The notes: generated from the letters alone by a model not told the origin. A stretch of DNA of 64,000 nucleotides from Vibrio sp. CB1-14 (GCF_040412085.2 NZ_CP115920.1:2294001-2358000), one strand, 5' to 3'. Shown: positions 19,701 through 28,061, counted from the first letter of the stretch. Program-made: numbers and translations.

Positions 19701-19895
19701 AGTCACTACCATGGCATCTTTGATGGTAAATGCCGGATCTTCGAGTCGACCCAATCCAAAGAACGCAGATACCCCACCAATCAAAAAGATCAGCGAAACC
19801 ATCCAGCTGATCACGCGGTTGCGAATGAAATACGCCGCTACACCCGTGATTTCATCATCGGATTGCGGTAATGATTTTTGTTGTTCTTGGCTCAT
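16794..19895 (-). CDS. RND-family efflux pump, inner-membrane subunit
   Basis: The 1033-residue protein is an HAE1-type RND transporter of the usual length, with twelve membrane segments and two large periplasmic domains. SYPGATPQQVEEEVTYPIEKAI begins the porter domain. The proton-relay segment reads GMLVDNAIVVVEG, with Asn where AcrB has the second Asp, so only one of the AcrB pair is kept. It begins with one base overlapping the stop of its adaptor gene. With two adaptor genes upstream, the locus resembles VexIJK of V. cholerae or TriABC of Pseudomonas. No outer-membrane channel gene is adjacent, so a TolC encoded elsewhere is likely. The substrate is unknown. Confidence 0.9.
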   Translation of the reverse strand: MSQEQQKSLPQSDDEITGVAAYFIRNRVISWMVSLIFLIGGVSAFFGLGRLEDPAFTIKDAMVVTSYPGATPQQVEEEVTYPIEKAIQQLTYVDEINSISSRGLSQITVTMKNNYGPDDLPQIWDELRRKVNDVKGSLPPGVNEPSVIDDFGDVYGVLFALTGEGYNYKELLDYVDYLRRELELVDGVSKVSVTGDQQEQVFIEISIKRISALGIAPSTIFNLLQTQNIVSNAGATRIGDKYIRIQPTGEFTDVSELGDLILTEGGAQGLIFLKDVAEIKRGFIEVPSNIITYNGDVALNVGISFATGVNVVEVGDRLYRRLAELKFQQPVGIEINEVYSQPKEVDKSVRGFVVSLGQAVAIVIIVLLFFMGLRSGLLIGLILLLTVFGTFIFMQYMAIDLQRISLGALVIALGMLVDNAIVVVEGILIGTQKGRTRLQAATDIVTQTKWPLLGATVIAVTAFAPIGLSEDSTGEYCGTLFSVLLISLMLSWFTAISLTPFFADIFFRGQKVKEGEEGKDPYNGFVFVMYRKFLEFCMHRAWLTVVVLVVALVAALYGFTQVKQSFFPASTTPMFQVDVWLPEGTDIRATNTKLKAIEAWIADQPETDHITTTAGKGLQRFMLTYAPEKSYAAYGEITTRVHSYEDLNSLMERFREYLDATFPEINYKLKQIELGPGGGAKIEARIIGSDPTVLRGIASQVMDIMYADPGAYNIRHDWRERTQVLEPIFNESQARRYGITKSDIDDVLMMSFSGKNVGLYRDGTTLMPIVARLPDEERVDIRNIEGMMIWSPALSEFIPFQQVTQGYDTRWEDPIIVRKNRKRMLTIMADPDLLGEETAATLQKRLQPQIEAIELPPGYSLEWGGEYESSGDAQESLFQTMPLGYLFMFLITIFLFNAVKEALIVWFTVPLAVIGVTTGLLALNTPFGFMALLGFLSLSGMLLKNGIVLLDQIEIEMKSGKEPYLAVVDAALSRVRPVCMAAITTILGMIPLLPDIFFKPMAVTIMFGLGFATVLTLIVVPVLYRIFHRVKPI

Positions 19896-20971
19896 TACTT
19901 CGCCTCCTGCGGCAATACTTCAACCTTCATGCCTTCTCTAAGCCTCGCAATCCCTGCAATGACAATCTGCTGCGACTGCTCAAGCCCATTAAGGATCTGA
20001 ATAGTCGATTGAGACACTTTGCCTGTGGTCACTTTTTGTTTTGTCACCGTACTATCACCATTCACAACCCAGACAAATTTCTCATTCGCCGCTAAGCTGT
20101 CACCATCTTGATTGAAGACCGCTTCGATAGGTACGCTCACGCCAACACCAAAGTTGATCCCTACATCTTTCGCTTTCGATGTTACATCCACTGCCATCCC
20201 ATCAAGAATGAATTCATTCTCTGGCATCGGTAACACCAAGGTTGCGGTGAAGGTGCCAAGTGCAGGATCTGGCTCTGTGGTAAATTCTTTCAGCGATGCG
20301 GTGTATTCATTGCCAGAAGGCACTCTGACCAGCGCTTCTACATCGGAAATATCTTTATGCTTCGGCTGATTGAGTGAGAAGCTGTCTGGCATTTGCACGA
20401 CCACTTCCACCTCTTCAACACTGTGAATATTCACCACTTGTTGCCCAATTTGAACATTTTCAAACTTCTCCGCAGAGACACGTGAAATGATGCCATCCAC
20501 AGGAGCTTTTAGTTCAGTGAACGATAAGCGAAGTTTGGCAAGATCCAGCTCCGCCCGCGCATAGGCACGCTGCGCCGCTATCTCATCAAATTGCGACTGT
20601 GCCAACAGCCCTTTTTTTACCAACGGGCTAGAGCGGCGATATTGACTATTGATGACGCTATAACGTGCCTGAGCATTATCAACCGCGAGCTGATAATCAG
20701 TAGGCTCTAATGCCGCCAATACATCACCGCGATTAACAAAGTCTCCTTCTTTAAGATCGATTGAGTTTATCTCGCCTGCTACGCGAAAACTCAAATGAGA
20801 ACGGTCTGCCGCACTCGCTAACGCAGGGAAATAGAGTCGACTTTTCAGCTCAGTACGACCGATTTCTGCCACGCGAACTTTTGGCGCCTCGTTGCGTTCA
20901 CCGACTTCCGGTTTACTGCAACCGACAAGCGTCGCTCCAATCAAAAGAGCTGTAAGAGTGTGTAACTTCAT
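19895..20971 (-). CDS. RND efflux periplasmic adaptor lipoprotein (second of two)
   Basis: The protein begins MKLHTLTALLIGATLVGCSK, a lipoprotein signal with lipobox LVGC, so it should be anchored in a membrane facing the periplasm. Barrel-sandwich halves (INSIDLKEGDFVNRGDVLAAL and FTELKAPVDGIISRV) flank an alpha-hairpin, as in membrane fusion proteins. The start is placed at 20971, one base after the stop of the upstream adaptor and behind AGAGGG; longer in-frame starts lie within that gene and lack a signal. It links the RND pump to an outer-membrane channel. Confidence 0.9.
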   Translation of the reverse strand: MKLHTLTALLIGATLVGCSKPEVGERNEAPKVRVAEIGRTELKSRLYFPALASAADRSHLSFRVAGEINSIDLKEGDFVNRGDVLAALEPTDYQLAVDNAQARYSVINSQYRRSSPLVKKGLLAQSQFDEIAAQRAYARAELDLAKLRLSFTELKAPVDGIISRVSAEKFENVQIGQQVVNIHSVEEVEVVVQMPDSFSLNQPKHKDISDVEALVRVPSGNEYTASLKEFTTEPDPALGTFTATLVLPMPENEFILDGMAVDVTSKAKDVGINFGVGVSVPIEAVFNQDGDSLAANEKFVWVVNGDSTVTKQKVTTGKVSQSTIQILNGLEQSQQIVIAGIARLREGMKVEVLPQEAK

Positions 20972-20972
20972 A

Positions 20973-22007
20973 CTAGAGCCCTCTCTCTTTGATCCATTCG
21001 CGAACCTTGATACCAGCATCGATGCCTTGCACCCCGGAAATAACGATTTGGTCGCCATTATTGAGTCCACTGATCACTTGGCGCTTGTCATTAAGCTCTA
21101 CCGCTACTTTTTCAACAATACCTTGCTCATTCACACGCCATACACACTGCTTTTCGCCTTCCATAAATAATGCTGATGTTGGTATCACCGTCGCGGCGCT
21201 ACTTTTTGCCACAACGAGAACTTGACCCGCCATACCGGGCAGAATCCCCACATCACTTGGGCGCTCCATGACCATGGTGACTTTATACGAGCCAGTTTTC
21301 GGATCCGCCTCTGTATCAATTTCTTGGAACGTCAGCTCATAGCCACTGGATGGGTGAGCATCAAATGTCATCGTCGCTTCCACCTCTGCACCGCCTTGGA
21401 AGCGATTAAGGAGCGTATCTGGCAGTTGGAAGTTCACTTTGAGAAGCTGATTGGACTGAATGTTCATCACGCCTTCTTTGGCCTGGATGTATTCATAATT
21501 GTCCGCGGGAATAATGGAGATAGTGCCATCGTAGGGCGCGAGCAATCGCGTATAGCTTAGATTTGCTTTCGCTTGCGACCAGTTGGCACGAGCAGAATTC
21601 ATGTTTGCCTTAGCTTGGTCAAAGTCCTGTTCGGACACCACTTGCTCTTTGCGAAGCTTCAAAGCTCGTTGATATTGCACATCCGCCAAACGGAAGTTAG
21701 CTTGTGCTTGTTTTTCAAGCTGCTGATATTCATCCGGATTGAGTCCAGCTAAGAAATCCCCTTTGGTGACTCGCTGGCCTGAGCGAACGGCAATTTCTTC
21801 AAGTTGTCCTGGAACACGAAACGCTAGCACTGCTTTATCTCCCGCTTCCGATGTGGCAGGAAAAGTACGTTCAAATTGGCTGTTGCCGACAGCAACGGAG
21901 AAAAGCTTAGCGGGGCGAGATTCGGGCTCGGGAACGGGAGGCGGCTCCTTACCACACCCACTGAGAAGGCCAGTGATAACCACCAGCAAGGTAAACTTAC
22001 TATTCAT
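20973..22007 (-). CDS. RND efflux periplasmic adaptor lipoprotein (first of two)
   Basis: The 344-residue protein starts with a lipoprotein signal (LLVVITGLLSGCGKEPPP). Its barrel-sandwich halves read LEEIAVRSGQRVTKGDFLAGL and YTRLLAPYDGTISII around a hairpin rich in Gln and Ala. It is the first gene of a three-gene adaptor-adaptor-pump operon. It differs clearly from the second adaptor, so the two are paralogues rather than a recent duplication. In TriABC-type pumps both adaptors are needed; that may apply here. Confidence 0.88.
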   Translation of the reverse strand: MNSKFTLLVVITGLLSGCGKEPPPVPEPESRPAKLFSVAVGNSQFERTFPATSEAGDKAVLAFRVPGQLEEIAVRSGQRVTKGDFLAGLNPDEYQQLEKQAQANFRLADVQYQRALKLRKEQVVSEQDFDQAKANMNSARANWSQAKANLSYTRLLAPYDGTISIIPADNYEYIQAKEGVMNIQSNQLLKVNFQLPDTLLNRFQGGAEVEATMTFDAHPSSGYELTFQEIDTEADPKTGSYKVTMVMERPSDVGILPGMAGQVLVVAKSSAATVIPTSALFMEGEKQCVWRVNEQGIVEKVAVELNDKRQVISGLNNGDQIVISGVQGIDAGIKVREWIKERGL

Positions 22008-22108
22008 TCTCTAACTACCTTGTTTTAGTTGTACTTTTAAACATAGTCTAGAGAGTCAGCACTTACCACCAAGTTATTAATAATTAATGAATTTGTGGCA
22101 AAATAGCG

Positions 22109-22139
22109 TAGCTCAAGCGATCTATGGTCGCTTGAGCTA
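22109..22139 (-). terminator. hairpin after chbG, probable terminator
   Basis: TAGCTCAAGCGA pairs with TCGCTTGAGCTA (12 bp, 7-base loop) 8 bp downstream of the chbG stop. On the minus strand a short ATTTT follows after a few bases, so termination strength is uncertain. Confidence 0.65.
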
Positions 22140-22147
22140 GTGTTTTA

Positions 22148-22921
22148 TCAGTCGTTAGAAGCAATATCGTTAAAGCCAATGCATTGTATTTGATTCGTTT
22201 CGAGCCACTCTTTTAGTGTTCTGCTGGTTAGAATCTCCCACTCATCAACACGTTGCTGCCTATAACCAGATACCGCACAAAGCTCTTCCGTCACTTCCGT
22301 TGCCGGGTGGCACATCAACTCTACGACTCCGGTTGGCATTTTGTGCTTATAAGCTGTCAACATGGCTTTTAGATGTTCAAGGGTTGCACCTTCTGCATAA
22401 AAGCCCATACCGAACGCATCGGGAGTTGCGCTTCGTAGCATCTCTTGACCGAGCACCACATTGTCAATACGTCTTGCTGGAAGGCCTATCTCATTGATTC
22501 CCTCAGTAAAGCCAATTTTTAAAGCACGAAATGCGCCTGCAAAATGGTGACTATCAATATGGTTAATCTCGAAACCTGCATCCAATGCCGCTTGGTACTG
22601 TGCTTTAAGCTCGATAACCACTTCCTTTGGACAAATATCTGGTTTATTGAACAAAGTTGCTCTGTCATAAAAGCAGCCTGACGCATCCACTAAACTTGGT
22701 ATCAGACTCGGCTCTGCAATCGGTTTGCCACTTGTTAGAGTGAAATGCAATCCAACATCAGGAATCAGCCCTTGCGCATTCAGCGCAGCGGCATGGGCCG
22801 TGCCGGGTTGATTCATCATCACCGTGGTCGATTTCACGACACCCGCTTTAATGCAATCAACAATCGCCAAATTTACGCTTTCAGTGAGCCCAAAGTCATC
22901 GGCATTGAGGATGAGTTTCAT
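22148..22921 (-). CDS. chbG: ChbG/YdjC-family carbohydrate deacetylase
   Basis: The 257-residue protein has the YdjC fold motifs: LNADDFGLTESVN at 4-16 with the metal-binding Asp pair, VGLHFTLT, and HIDSHHFAG with metal-binding histidines, plus VELMCHPA. In E. coli, ChbG removes one acetyl group from chitobiose- and chitotriose-6-phosphate so that ChbF can cleave them. It lies 11 bp downstream of the GH4 glycosidase on the same strand, matching the ChbF-ChbG pairing. No chitobiose PTS genes are adjacent, so the uptake system must be elsewhere or the substrate may differ. Confidence 0.87.
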   Translation of the reverse strand: MKLILNADDFGLTESVNLAIVDCIKAGVVKSTTVMMNQPGTAHAAALNAQGLIPDVGLHFTLTSGKPIAEPSLIPSLVDASGCFYDRATLFNKPDICPKEVVIELKAQYQAALDAGFEINHIDSHHFAGAFRALKIGFTEGINEIGLPARRIDNVVLGQEMLRSATPDAFGMGFYAEGATLEHLKAMLTAYKHKMPTGVVELMCHPATEVTEELCAVSGYRQQRVDEWEILTSRTLKEWLETNQIQCIGFNDIASND

Positions 22922-22932
22922 AATAAGACCCC

Positions 22933-24273
22933 TTATTGATTCAATGCGTGAGCAAATTTTGGCATGAAGTCTAGGTTCTCACGAATGGTTTCTTGCAAAG
23001 CTTCATCAATATGCGCACCACTATCCACTATTGGATTAAGCATTAGCGCTCGTTTTGCGAGATTAATATCACCGCTGATTGCCGCTTCAACCGTCAGAGT
23101 CTCAAACTCTTTCATCAACTGGATGAGTCTTAGCGTGCCTGTTTCAAAAGGCTCAACATTGAGAGGAATAATTTCACTGCTAGTGATGAGCGAGCTCACC
23201 TCTACCGCGCAGTCATCCGGAAGGCCTTGAATCGCTCCGTTGTTACGAGTGTTAACGTGCATGATTGAGCGCTTGTTGTTGTAGATACTATTCATAAGCT
23301 CACAAGCCGCTTCTGAGTAATAAGCTCCACCTCGCTCCTCAAGGAGTTGTGGCTTAGTATCCAATGTTGGGTCTTTATAGATTTCAAGCAGTTCGGCTTC
23401 TACTTTTGCAACCAAATCCGCACGGTTACTCTTATTTGACGATGCGGCAAACTCTTTGTCTAAAAAGTCTCTTGATTGGTAGTAGTAGCGAAGATACGCG
23501 CAAGGCACCATGTCTAAGCTTTTCAGTAATCCTTCGTCCCAACGAAATGGTGGGATGTTCTTAGGTGTCATACGGTCATTACCGGCAACCAACTGCTCAA
23601 GCACTTCACGACTGCGCTCTTGCCCGTTATGCAGCACTTTTCTCGCCCACACCAAGTGATTCAAACCCGCAATTTGCATAGTAATTTCATCGCGAGGTAC
23701 ACCCAACATTTCCGCTGCGCCTCGCTCCATGTTGACGGGTACGTTACATAGACCCACTGTTTTGATGGTGGAGTATTTTGTCAGCGCTTCCGTTACCATA
23801 CCCGATGGATTAGTAAAATTGAGCAGCCATGCATTTGGACACAGCGCTTCCATTTCTTTGGCAATCTCTAATGCGATTGGGATGGTACGACACGCATTGG
23901 AGAACCCACCTAGGCCATTGGTTTCTTGGCCAATTACGCGATATTTAAGTGCAATTCTTTCGTCACGTAACCGCGCTTCAATACGCCCTGCTCGAAACTG
24001 AGAGCAAACAAAGTCAGCGTCCATCAAAGCTTGTTTGCGATCAGTAGTAAGGAAGACCTCTATGTTACAGCCTGTTTTAGCGATCATACGCTTAGTGAGA
24101 TCCGCAATCACTTTGGCTTTTTCCATTCCCGCATCAATATCCACCAGCCAAAGTTGGGAAACAGGCAGCTCGTGATGTCTTGCCAACAAGCCCTCTACCA
24201 ATTCCGGTGTGTAACTAGAACCACCACCAATCACAACCACTTTCAGTTTTTTCATCTCAGTCATAATCATCAT
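22933..24273 (-). CDS. GH4 family 6-phospho-beta-glycosidase, ChbF/LicH type
   Basis: GH4 enzymes use NAD and a divalent metal for redox-assisted glycoside cleavage. The NAD site VVVIGGGSSYTPELVEGLL, the metal-binding CNVP motif (LCNVPVNMERG) and GLNHL are present; CNVP points to the phospho-beta-glucosidase branch rather than the CDMP phospho-alpha-glucosidase branch. The best-spaced start is the ATG at about 24264, behind AGAGGAATG; the first ATG at 24273 is too close to that site. It heads a two-gene operon with chbG and is divergent from the LysR gene. Probable substrate: a phosphorylated chitobiose- or cellobiose-like sugar. Confidence 0.87.
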   Translation of the reverse strand: MMIMTEMKKLKVVVIGGGSSYTPELVEGLLARHHELPVSQLWLVDIDAGMEKAKVIADLTKRMIAKTGCNIEVFLTTDRKQALMDADFVCSQFRAGRIEARLRDERIALKYRVIGQETNGLGGFSNACRTIPIALEIAKEMEALCPNAWLLNFTNPSGMVTEALTKYSTIKTVGLCNVPVNMERGAAEMLGVPRDEITMQIAGLNHLVWARKVLHNGQERSREVLEQLVAGNDRMTPKNIPPFRWDEGLLKSLDMVPCAYLRYYYQSRDFLDKEFAASSNKSNRADLVAKVEAELLEIYKDPTLDTKPQLLEERGGAYYSEAACELMNSIYNNKRSIMHVNTRNNGAIQGLPDDCAVEVSSLITSSEIIPLNVEPFETGTLRLIQLMKEFETLTVEAAISGDINLAKRALMLNPIVDSGAHIDEALQETIRENLDFMPKFAHALNQ

Positions 24274-24368
24274 TCCTCTTCAAAAGATTACGTGATTTAA
24301 TTTATAGGTGAGACTAGAATCAAACAAACCAATAAAACCCTCTTATGAATTAGCTGGAGTAATGCATA

Positions 24369-25283
24369 GTGGCTATTCACAATCGTCAGCAGTTATTGTC
24401 ATTGCTGCACACATTTAGTGTCGCAGCCCGCCACCTCAGTTTTACTCTCGCGGCGGATGAACTGTTTGTTACCCAAGGCGGTGTCAGTCAGCGAATCAAG
24501 AAGCTCGAAGATTTATTGGGGTTCAGCTTGTTCGTGCGAAAAACGCGAAAGCTTGAGCTGACGCCCGAGGGGCAACGCGTACTGATGATGCTCAACCTAT
24601 CGTTTGAGACCATTTTCTCCGAGATCTCTGATATTCAAACCGGTGAACTGTCAGGTGAACTGTATATCGCAACCTCACCTTATTTCGCTTCCGCTTGGTT
24701 AATGCCAAGATTACCCGATTTTAAAGCTCGCTATCCGAAACTTGCCATTAAACTGCAAGCCAAACAGAATCAATCCGACTTTCAGTTTGAACCCTACGAT
24801 GCGGCTATTTTCTACAGTGAGGGTCACTACCCTAACCAATTCAGCGAGCGGTTATTTGCGGGAGTAAGAACGCCGCTGTGCAGTCCTGATTATGCTAGGC
24901 GTCTGGGTTTGGATCTGGACTTAGATACCAATATGGATGATGGGTTAGAGACTCTCGCTAAGGCCAATTTTATTCATAGCGGCGACAGCAGTGCTTGGCA
25001 TCGGTGGCTGCAAGCCATGGGCGCATCGGTGGACTGTCAGCAGCATTGTGATTATTACAGCGACAACCGTCTTGCGATGGATGCGGCAGTGCTCTCAATG
25101 GGCGTGGTGCTCGGGCGATTGGAGTTCGCTCAGAATCAAGTGGAAGAAGGCACTTTGGTTGCGCCTTTTGCCAAGTTGGCATCGGGCAAAGGCTATGATT
25201 TAGTTTGTCCTAAAGGCATGGAAAATCGGGCGAAATTTACTGCATTCTCGCGCTGGGTGAAAGATCACATCACTGTTACGTGA
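24369..25283 (+). CDS. LysR-family transcriptional regulator
   Basis: The 304-residue protein has the LysR HTH (TFSVAARHLSFTLAADELFVTQGGVSQRIKKLEDLLG, positions 14-50 approximately) and a substrate-binding effector domain. The helix sequence and RKTRKLELTPEGQRVL resemble the GcvA/AmpR branch. It starts with GTG at 24369 behind GGAG; the nearby ATG at 24362 is out of frame. It is divergent from the GH4/chbG pair with 95 bp between, the usual arrangement for a LysR regulator and its target, so it probably controls that pair. Confidence 0.88.
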   Translation: MAIHNRQQLLSLLHTFSVAARHLSFTLAADELFVTQGGVSQRIKKLEDLLGFSLFVRKTRKLELTPEGQRVLMMLNLSFETIFSEISDIQTGELSGELYIATSPYFASAWLMPRLPDFKARYPKLAIKLQAKQNQSDFQFEPYDAAIFYSEGHYPNQFSERLFAGVRTPLCSPDYARRLGLDLDLDTNMDDGLETLAKANFIHSGDSSAWHRWLQAMGASVDCQQHCDYYSDNRLAMDAAVLSMGVVLGRLEFAQNQVEEGTLVAPFAKLASGKGYDLVCPKGMENRAKFTAFSRWVKDHITVT

Positions 25284-25343
25284 AAAAGCCCTGCCAATCT
25301 GAAATTAGCATCAAAGCACTAGCTATAAATTACAGTACACAAA

Positions 25344-25363
25344 AAAGGCGCCTTAGCGCCTTT
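25344..25363 (-). terminator. terminator of the psp operon
   Basis: AAAGGCGC and GCGCCTTT form an 8-bp stem with a 4-base loop; on the minus strand six T follow. It lies 30 bp after pspC and may also serve the convergent LysR gene. Confidence 0.88.
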
Positions 25364-25392
25364 ACCATTCCAAACAAGCTGTGCCTGTTTGA

Positions 25393-25782
25393 TTACAACT
25401 TACTGAACTCGCGATTGACCTTAAACGCTTCGGATGTGACATACGCTTCCATGTCTCGCACTTTATGCTCCATTGAGTCAAAGTCACGTTCCAACGTATT
25501 AATGAGATCCTTAGCATTCTGTCCTTGCTGCCAAGGTTTACTCTTTAGCGAATGTTCCTGCTTGGACTTCATCGCCTGAACAAAATTGTCTGGCTGCTTT
25601 TCCAGCATCAAACTCATTGCCACATAGGCGAGTAGGACAAGGAAACTACCACCCAAGAGTGCCGCTGAAATCACCAAGATTCTGACCAGCCACACCTCGA
25701 GTCCAAAGTAATTAGCAAGTCCTGCACAAACACCAGTGAGCTTGCCGTTAACCGGATCTTTATACAGCTCTCTATGAGTCAT
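25393..25782 (-). CDS. pspC: phage shock protein C, inner-membrane stress sensor
   Basis: The 129-residue protein has the PspC domain: ELYKDPVNGKLTGVCAGLANYFGLEVWLVR followed by a membrane segment (ILVISAALLGGSFLVLLAYVAM), then a charged coil-forming tail with LERDFDSMEHKVRDMEAYV. It relays envelope stress to PspA together with PspB. The ATG at 25782 is behind GGAGG and gives the family's usual start; a longer in-frame ATG at 25812 lies inside pspB. The gene overlaps pspB by 11 bp. Confidence 0.92.
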   Translation of the reverse strand: MTHRELYKDPVNGKLTGVCAGLANYFGLEVWLVRILVISAALLGGSFLVLLAYVAMSLMLEKQPDNFVQAMKSKQEHSLKSKPWQQGQNAKDLINTLERDFDSMEHKVRDMEAYVTSEAFKVNREFSKL

Positions 25783-26008
25783 AAGTTTGCCTCCAGTTTG
25801 GTGCCTCTGCATCTAGAATTCGTTCTAAGTTGTCAACACGAGCTTGCATCTTTTCAGCTCGCTGCGACAAAGACTGCAATTTCTGAAACTCTTGCTCAGA
25901 TAATCCATTATCGGCTTTGCGTTTGCTGCGGTAGTGGAGAAAAAGCCACAGCGGTGCGACAAAAATCAGAAAGACAATTAATGGACCCGCAATTAAAAAA
26001 GTCGACAT
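25772..26008 (-). CDS. pspB: phage shock protein B
   Basis: The 78-residue protein has one N-terminal membrane segment (LIAGPLIVFLIFVAPLWLFLHY) and a cytoplasmic coiled coil (LQSLSQRAEKMQARVDNLERIL), exactly the PspB layout and close to the usual 74 residues. With PspC it senses inner-membrane stress and releases PspF from PspA. It lies 20 bp after pspA, behind a GGAG site. Confidence 0.92.
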   Translation of the reverse strand: MSTFLIAGPLIVFLIFVAPLWLFLHYRSKRKADNGLSEQEFQKLQSLSQRAEKMQARVDNLERILDAEAPNWRQTYDS

Positions 26009-26028
26009 GTTTTTCTCCTACTCCGTTG

Positions 26029-26697
26029 TTATTTGTCTTTGTTCATCTGCTCTTTAAGTTTGGCGAGCTCTTGATCTATTTCATCTTGAGCCTGCAGCTC
26101 TGCGAACTCTTGATCGAGTGACTTAGCGTTCCCCGTCTTCGAATACAGATCAGCTTCCGCTTCAAGTTCATCGATTTTACGCGAGTACTGCTCAAACTTA
26201 GCCATCGCTTCGTGGGTGCGGCTCGTGTGTAGATGTTTTTGCACATCGCGACGGTTACTGGCTGCTTCCGAGCGAATCACGAGAGCTTGCTGCTTAGCAC
26301 GAGTTTCTGTGATTTTAGATTCTAGCTTAGCAATCTCGTTCGTCAGTTTGTCAATGGTTTCTTCGACCAAGGTTTGCTCATCGTGCAAGCCTTTCACAAC
26401 GTTTTCAAGCTTTTGCTTTTCAATGAGCGCTGCTCTTGCTAGGTCTTCACGTTGTTTTGTGAGTGCTAATGTCGCTTTCTGTGCCCATTCAGCAATTTGT
26501 TCTTCAATGGCCGTGACCTTGCGCGCTAACTCTTTTTTGTCGGCAATCGCTTTTGCGGAGTTAGTACGTACTTCCACTAGCGTATCTTCCATTTCCTGAA
26601 TGATGAGACGAATCATCTTTTCTGGATCTTCCGCTTTATCAAGCAAGGCACTAACATTTGAATTTACGATATCGGCAAAACGAGAAAAAATACCCAT
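26029..26697 (-). CDS. pspA: phage shock protein A (PspA/IM30)
   Basis: The 222-residue protein is almost wholly helical, starting MGIFSRFADIVNSNVSALLDKAEDPEKMIRLI, the typical amphipathic helix and coil of PspA. It binds stressed inner membrane and, when not so engaged, inhibits PspF. It is the first gene of pspABC, transcribed from a sigma-54-type promoter at 26757-26773. No pspD, pspE or pspG follows. Confidence 0.95.
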   Translation of the reverse strand: MGIFSRFADIVNSNVSALLDKAEDPEKMIRLIIQEMEDTLVEVRTNSAKAIADKKELARKVTAIEEQIAEWAQKATLALTKQREDLARAALIEKQKLENVVKGLHDEQTLVEETIDKLTNEIAKLESKITETRAKQQALVIRSEAASNRRDVQKHLHTSRTHEAMAKFEQYSRKIDELEAEADLYSKTGNAKSLDQEFAELQAQDEIDQELAKLKEQMNKDK

Positions 26698-26756
26698 AAT
26701 ACATCTCCTATCTGGATGAGTTCGCCAATGAACTCTTTGGTTGTTGATAACAGTAA

Positions 26757-26773
26757 TCCAAGTACCGTGCCAA
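26757..26773 (-). promoter_or_regulatory. sigma-54 promoter of pspABC
   Basis: On the minus strand TTGGCACGGTACTTGGA contains the -24 TGGCAC element and a -12 TTGG element with the required spacing. It lies 60 bp upstream of pspA, and the sigma-54 activator gene pspF is divergent, so both motif and context agree. The -12 box deviates by one base from TTGCA. Confidence 0.88.
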
Positions 26774-26790
26774 CATTTTCATTTCTTACA

Positions 26791-26803
26791 TATCAATAAC
26801 TTA
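26791..26803. promoter_or_regulatory. candidate IHF site between pspA and pspF
   Basis: TATCAATAACTTA matches the IHF consensus WATCAANNNNTTR at every fixed position and sits just upstream of the sigma-54 promoter, where IHF bends DNA in the E. coli psp control region. Binding is inferred from the motif. Confidence 0.65.
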
Positions 26804-26888
26804 AATATAGTCACTCGCTTTCATCCAATGCCATGCTAAGATGCATAAGCCAACAATTGGTATTTTTTACCAACATTGAGAGGAAATC

Positions 26889-27923
26889 ATGGCGCAAAAC
26901 TTAATTGGTGAATCCCCCGCGTTTTTAGCGGTGCTCGATAAGGTCTCAAGGCTTGCTCCTATCGACAGGCCCGTACTGGTGATTGGTGAGCGTGGTACAG
27001 GTAAAGAGCTTATCGCACAGCGACTTCACTATCTGTCGAGGCGTTGGGATCAACCTTTAGTCTCATTGAACTGCTCTACTCTCAGTGAAGGACTCATTGA
27101 CTCAGAGCTGTTTGGCCATGAATCCGGTGCCTTTACTGGCGCCAAAGGACGTCACCAAGGCCGCTTCGAACGCGCCGAAAACGGCACATTATTCTTAGAT
27201 GAACTCGCTACTACGCCGCTTTCTGTTCAAGAAAAGCTGCTTCGCGTAATTGAATATGGTCAGTACGAAAGAGTTGGCGGAGCCAAGGCACTGGAGGCGA
27301 ACGTTCGATTGGTCTGCGCAACTAATGAAGATTTACCAGCACTCGCCGAAAAAGGAAAGTTTCGCGCCGATCTCCTCGATCGTCTCGCCTTTGATGTTAT
27401 TCATCTTCCGCCTTTAAGGCACAGACAAGAAGACATTCCCCTGTTGGCCGAATTTTACGCGATTAAAATGTGCCGCGAGCTAGGGTTACCCTTTTTCGTA
27501 GGCTTCACCGAACAAGCTTGGCAAAGCATCTATGACTATCATTGGCCTGGCAACGTGCGAGAGCTGAAAAACGTGGTTGAGCGTGCTGTGTATCAGCAAG
27601 GCACCACTGAAGCGCCTATTGAATCTCTGATATTCAACCCTTTTGAAAATCAGTTTAGTCAACCGAGTCCTATAGCAAGAAGAGATCTGGCGGATAACAA
27701 TACAAACGGTGATAGCGCCTCGTCAGAGGATTCCGATGCAGCCGCACCATCATCGGACTACCACTTTCCATTAAACTTTAAGTCTTGGCAAGATGAGCAG
27801 AATATTAAGCTGATAAATGAAGCGCTTAAACAAGCTCAATACAATCAACGTGGTGCAGCCAAACTGCTAAGCTTGAGTTATGACCAGCTAAGAGGCTTAG
27901 TGCGAAAGTATAAACTGGTTTGA
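26889..27923 (+). CDS. pspF: sigma-54 activator of the psp operon
   Basis: The 344-residue protein lacks a receiver domain and starts directly with the AAA+ domain, as PspF does. Walker A GERGTGKELIAQ, the sigma-54-contacting GAFTGA loop (ESGAFTGAKGRH), Walker B GTLFLDEL and the arginine-finger region are present. The C-terminus carries a Fis-type HTH (QRGAAKLLSLSYDQLRGLVRKY). PspA restrains it by direct binding. The gene follows AGAGGAAA at 26880. Between about 240 and 300 residues lies a Ser/Asp-rich linker before the HTH. A TTGGTA/TACCAA hairpin sits just upstream (26857-26873). Confidence 0.94.
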   Translation: MAQNLIGESPAFLAVLDKVSRLAPIDRPVLVIGERGTGKELIAQRLHYLSRRWDQPLVSLNCSTLSEGLIDSELFGHESGAFTGAKGRHQGRFERAENGTLFLDELATTPLSVQEKLLRVIEYGQYERVGGAKALEANVRLVCATNEDLPALAEKGKFRADLLDRLAFDVIHLPPLRHRQEDIPLLAEFYAIKMCRELGLPFFVGFTEQAWQSIYDYHWPGNVRELKNVVERAVYQQGTTEAPIESLIFNPFENQFSQPSPIARRDLADNNTNGDSASSEDSDAAAPSSDYHFPLNFKSWQDEQNIKLINEALKQAQYNQRGAAKLLSLSYDQLRGLVRKYKLV

Positions 27924-28061
27924 TGTTGATGGGTTACTTGGCTTTCTATACGACAAACTCAGCGATAAGTGCTTGTCGTTATTGGTTTAGCAAGCGAATT
28001 AGTGGTAAATTACCCTGATCTCAATATAGATAATACGTTCGCCAACGAATGTAGCGTGTTT

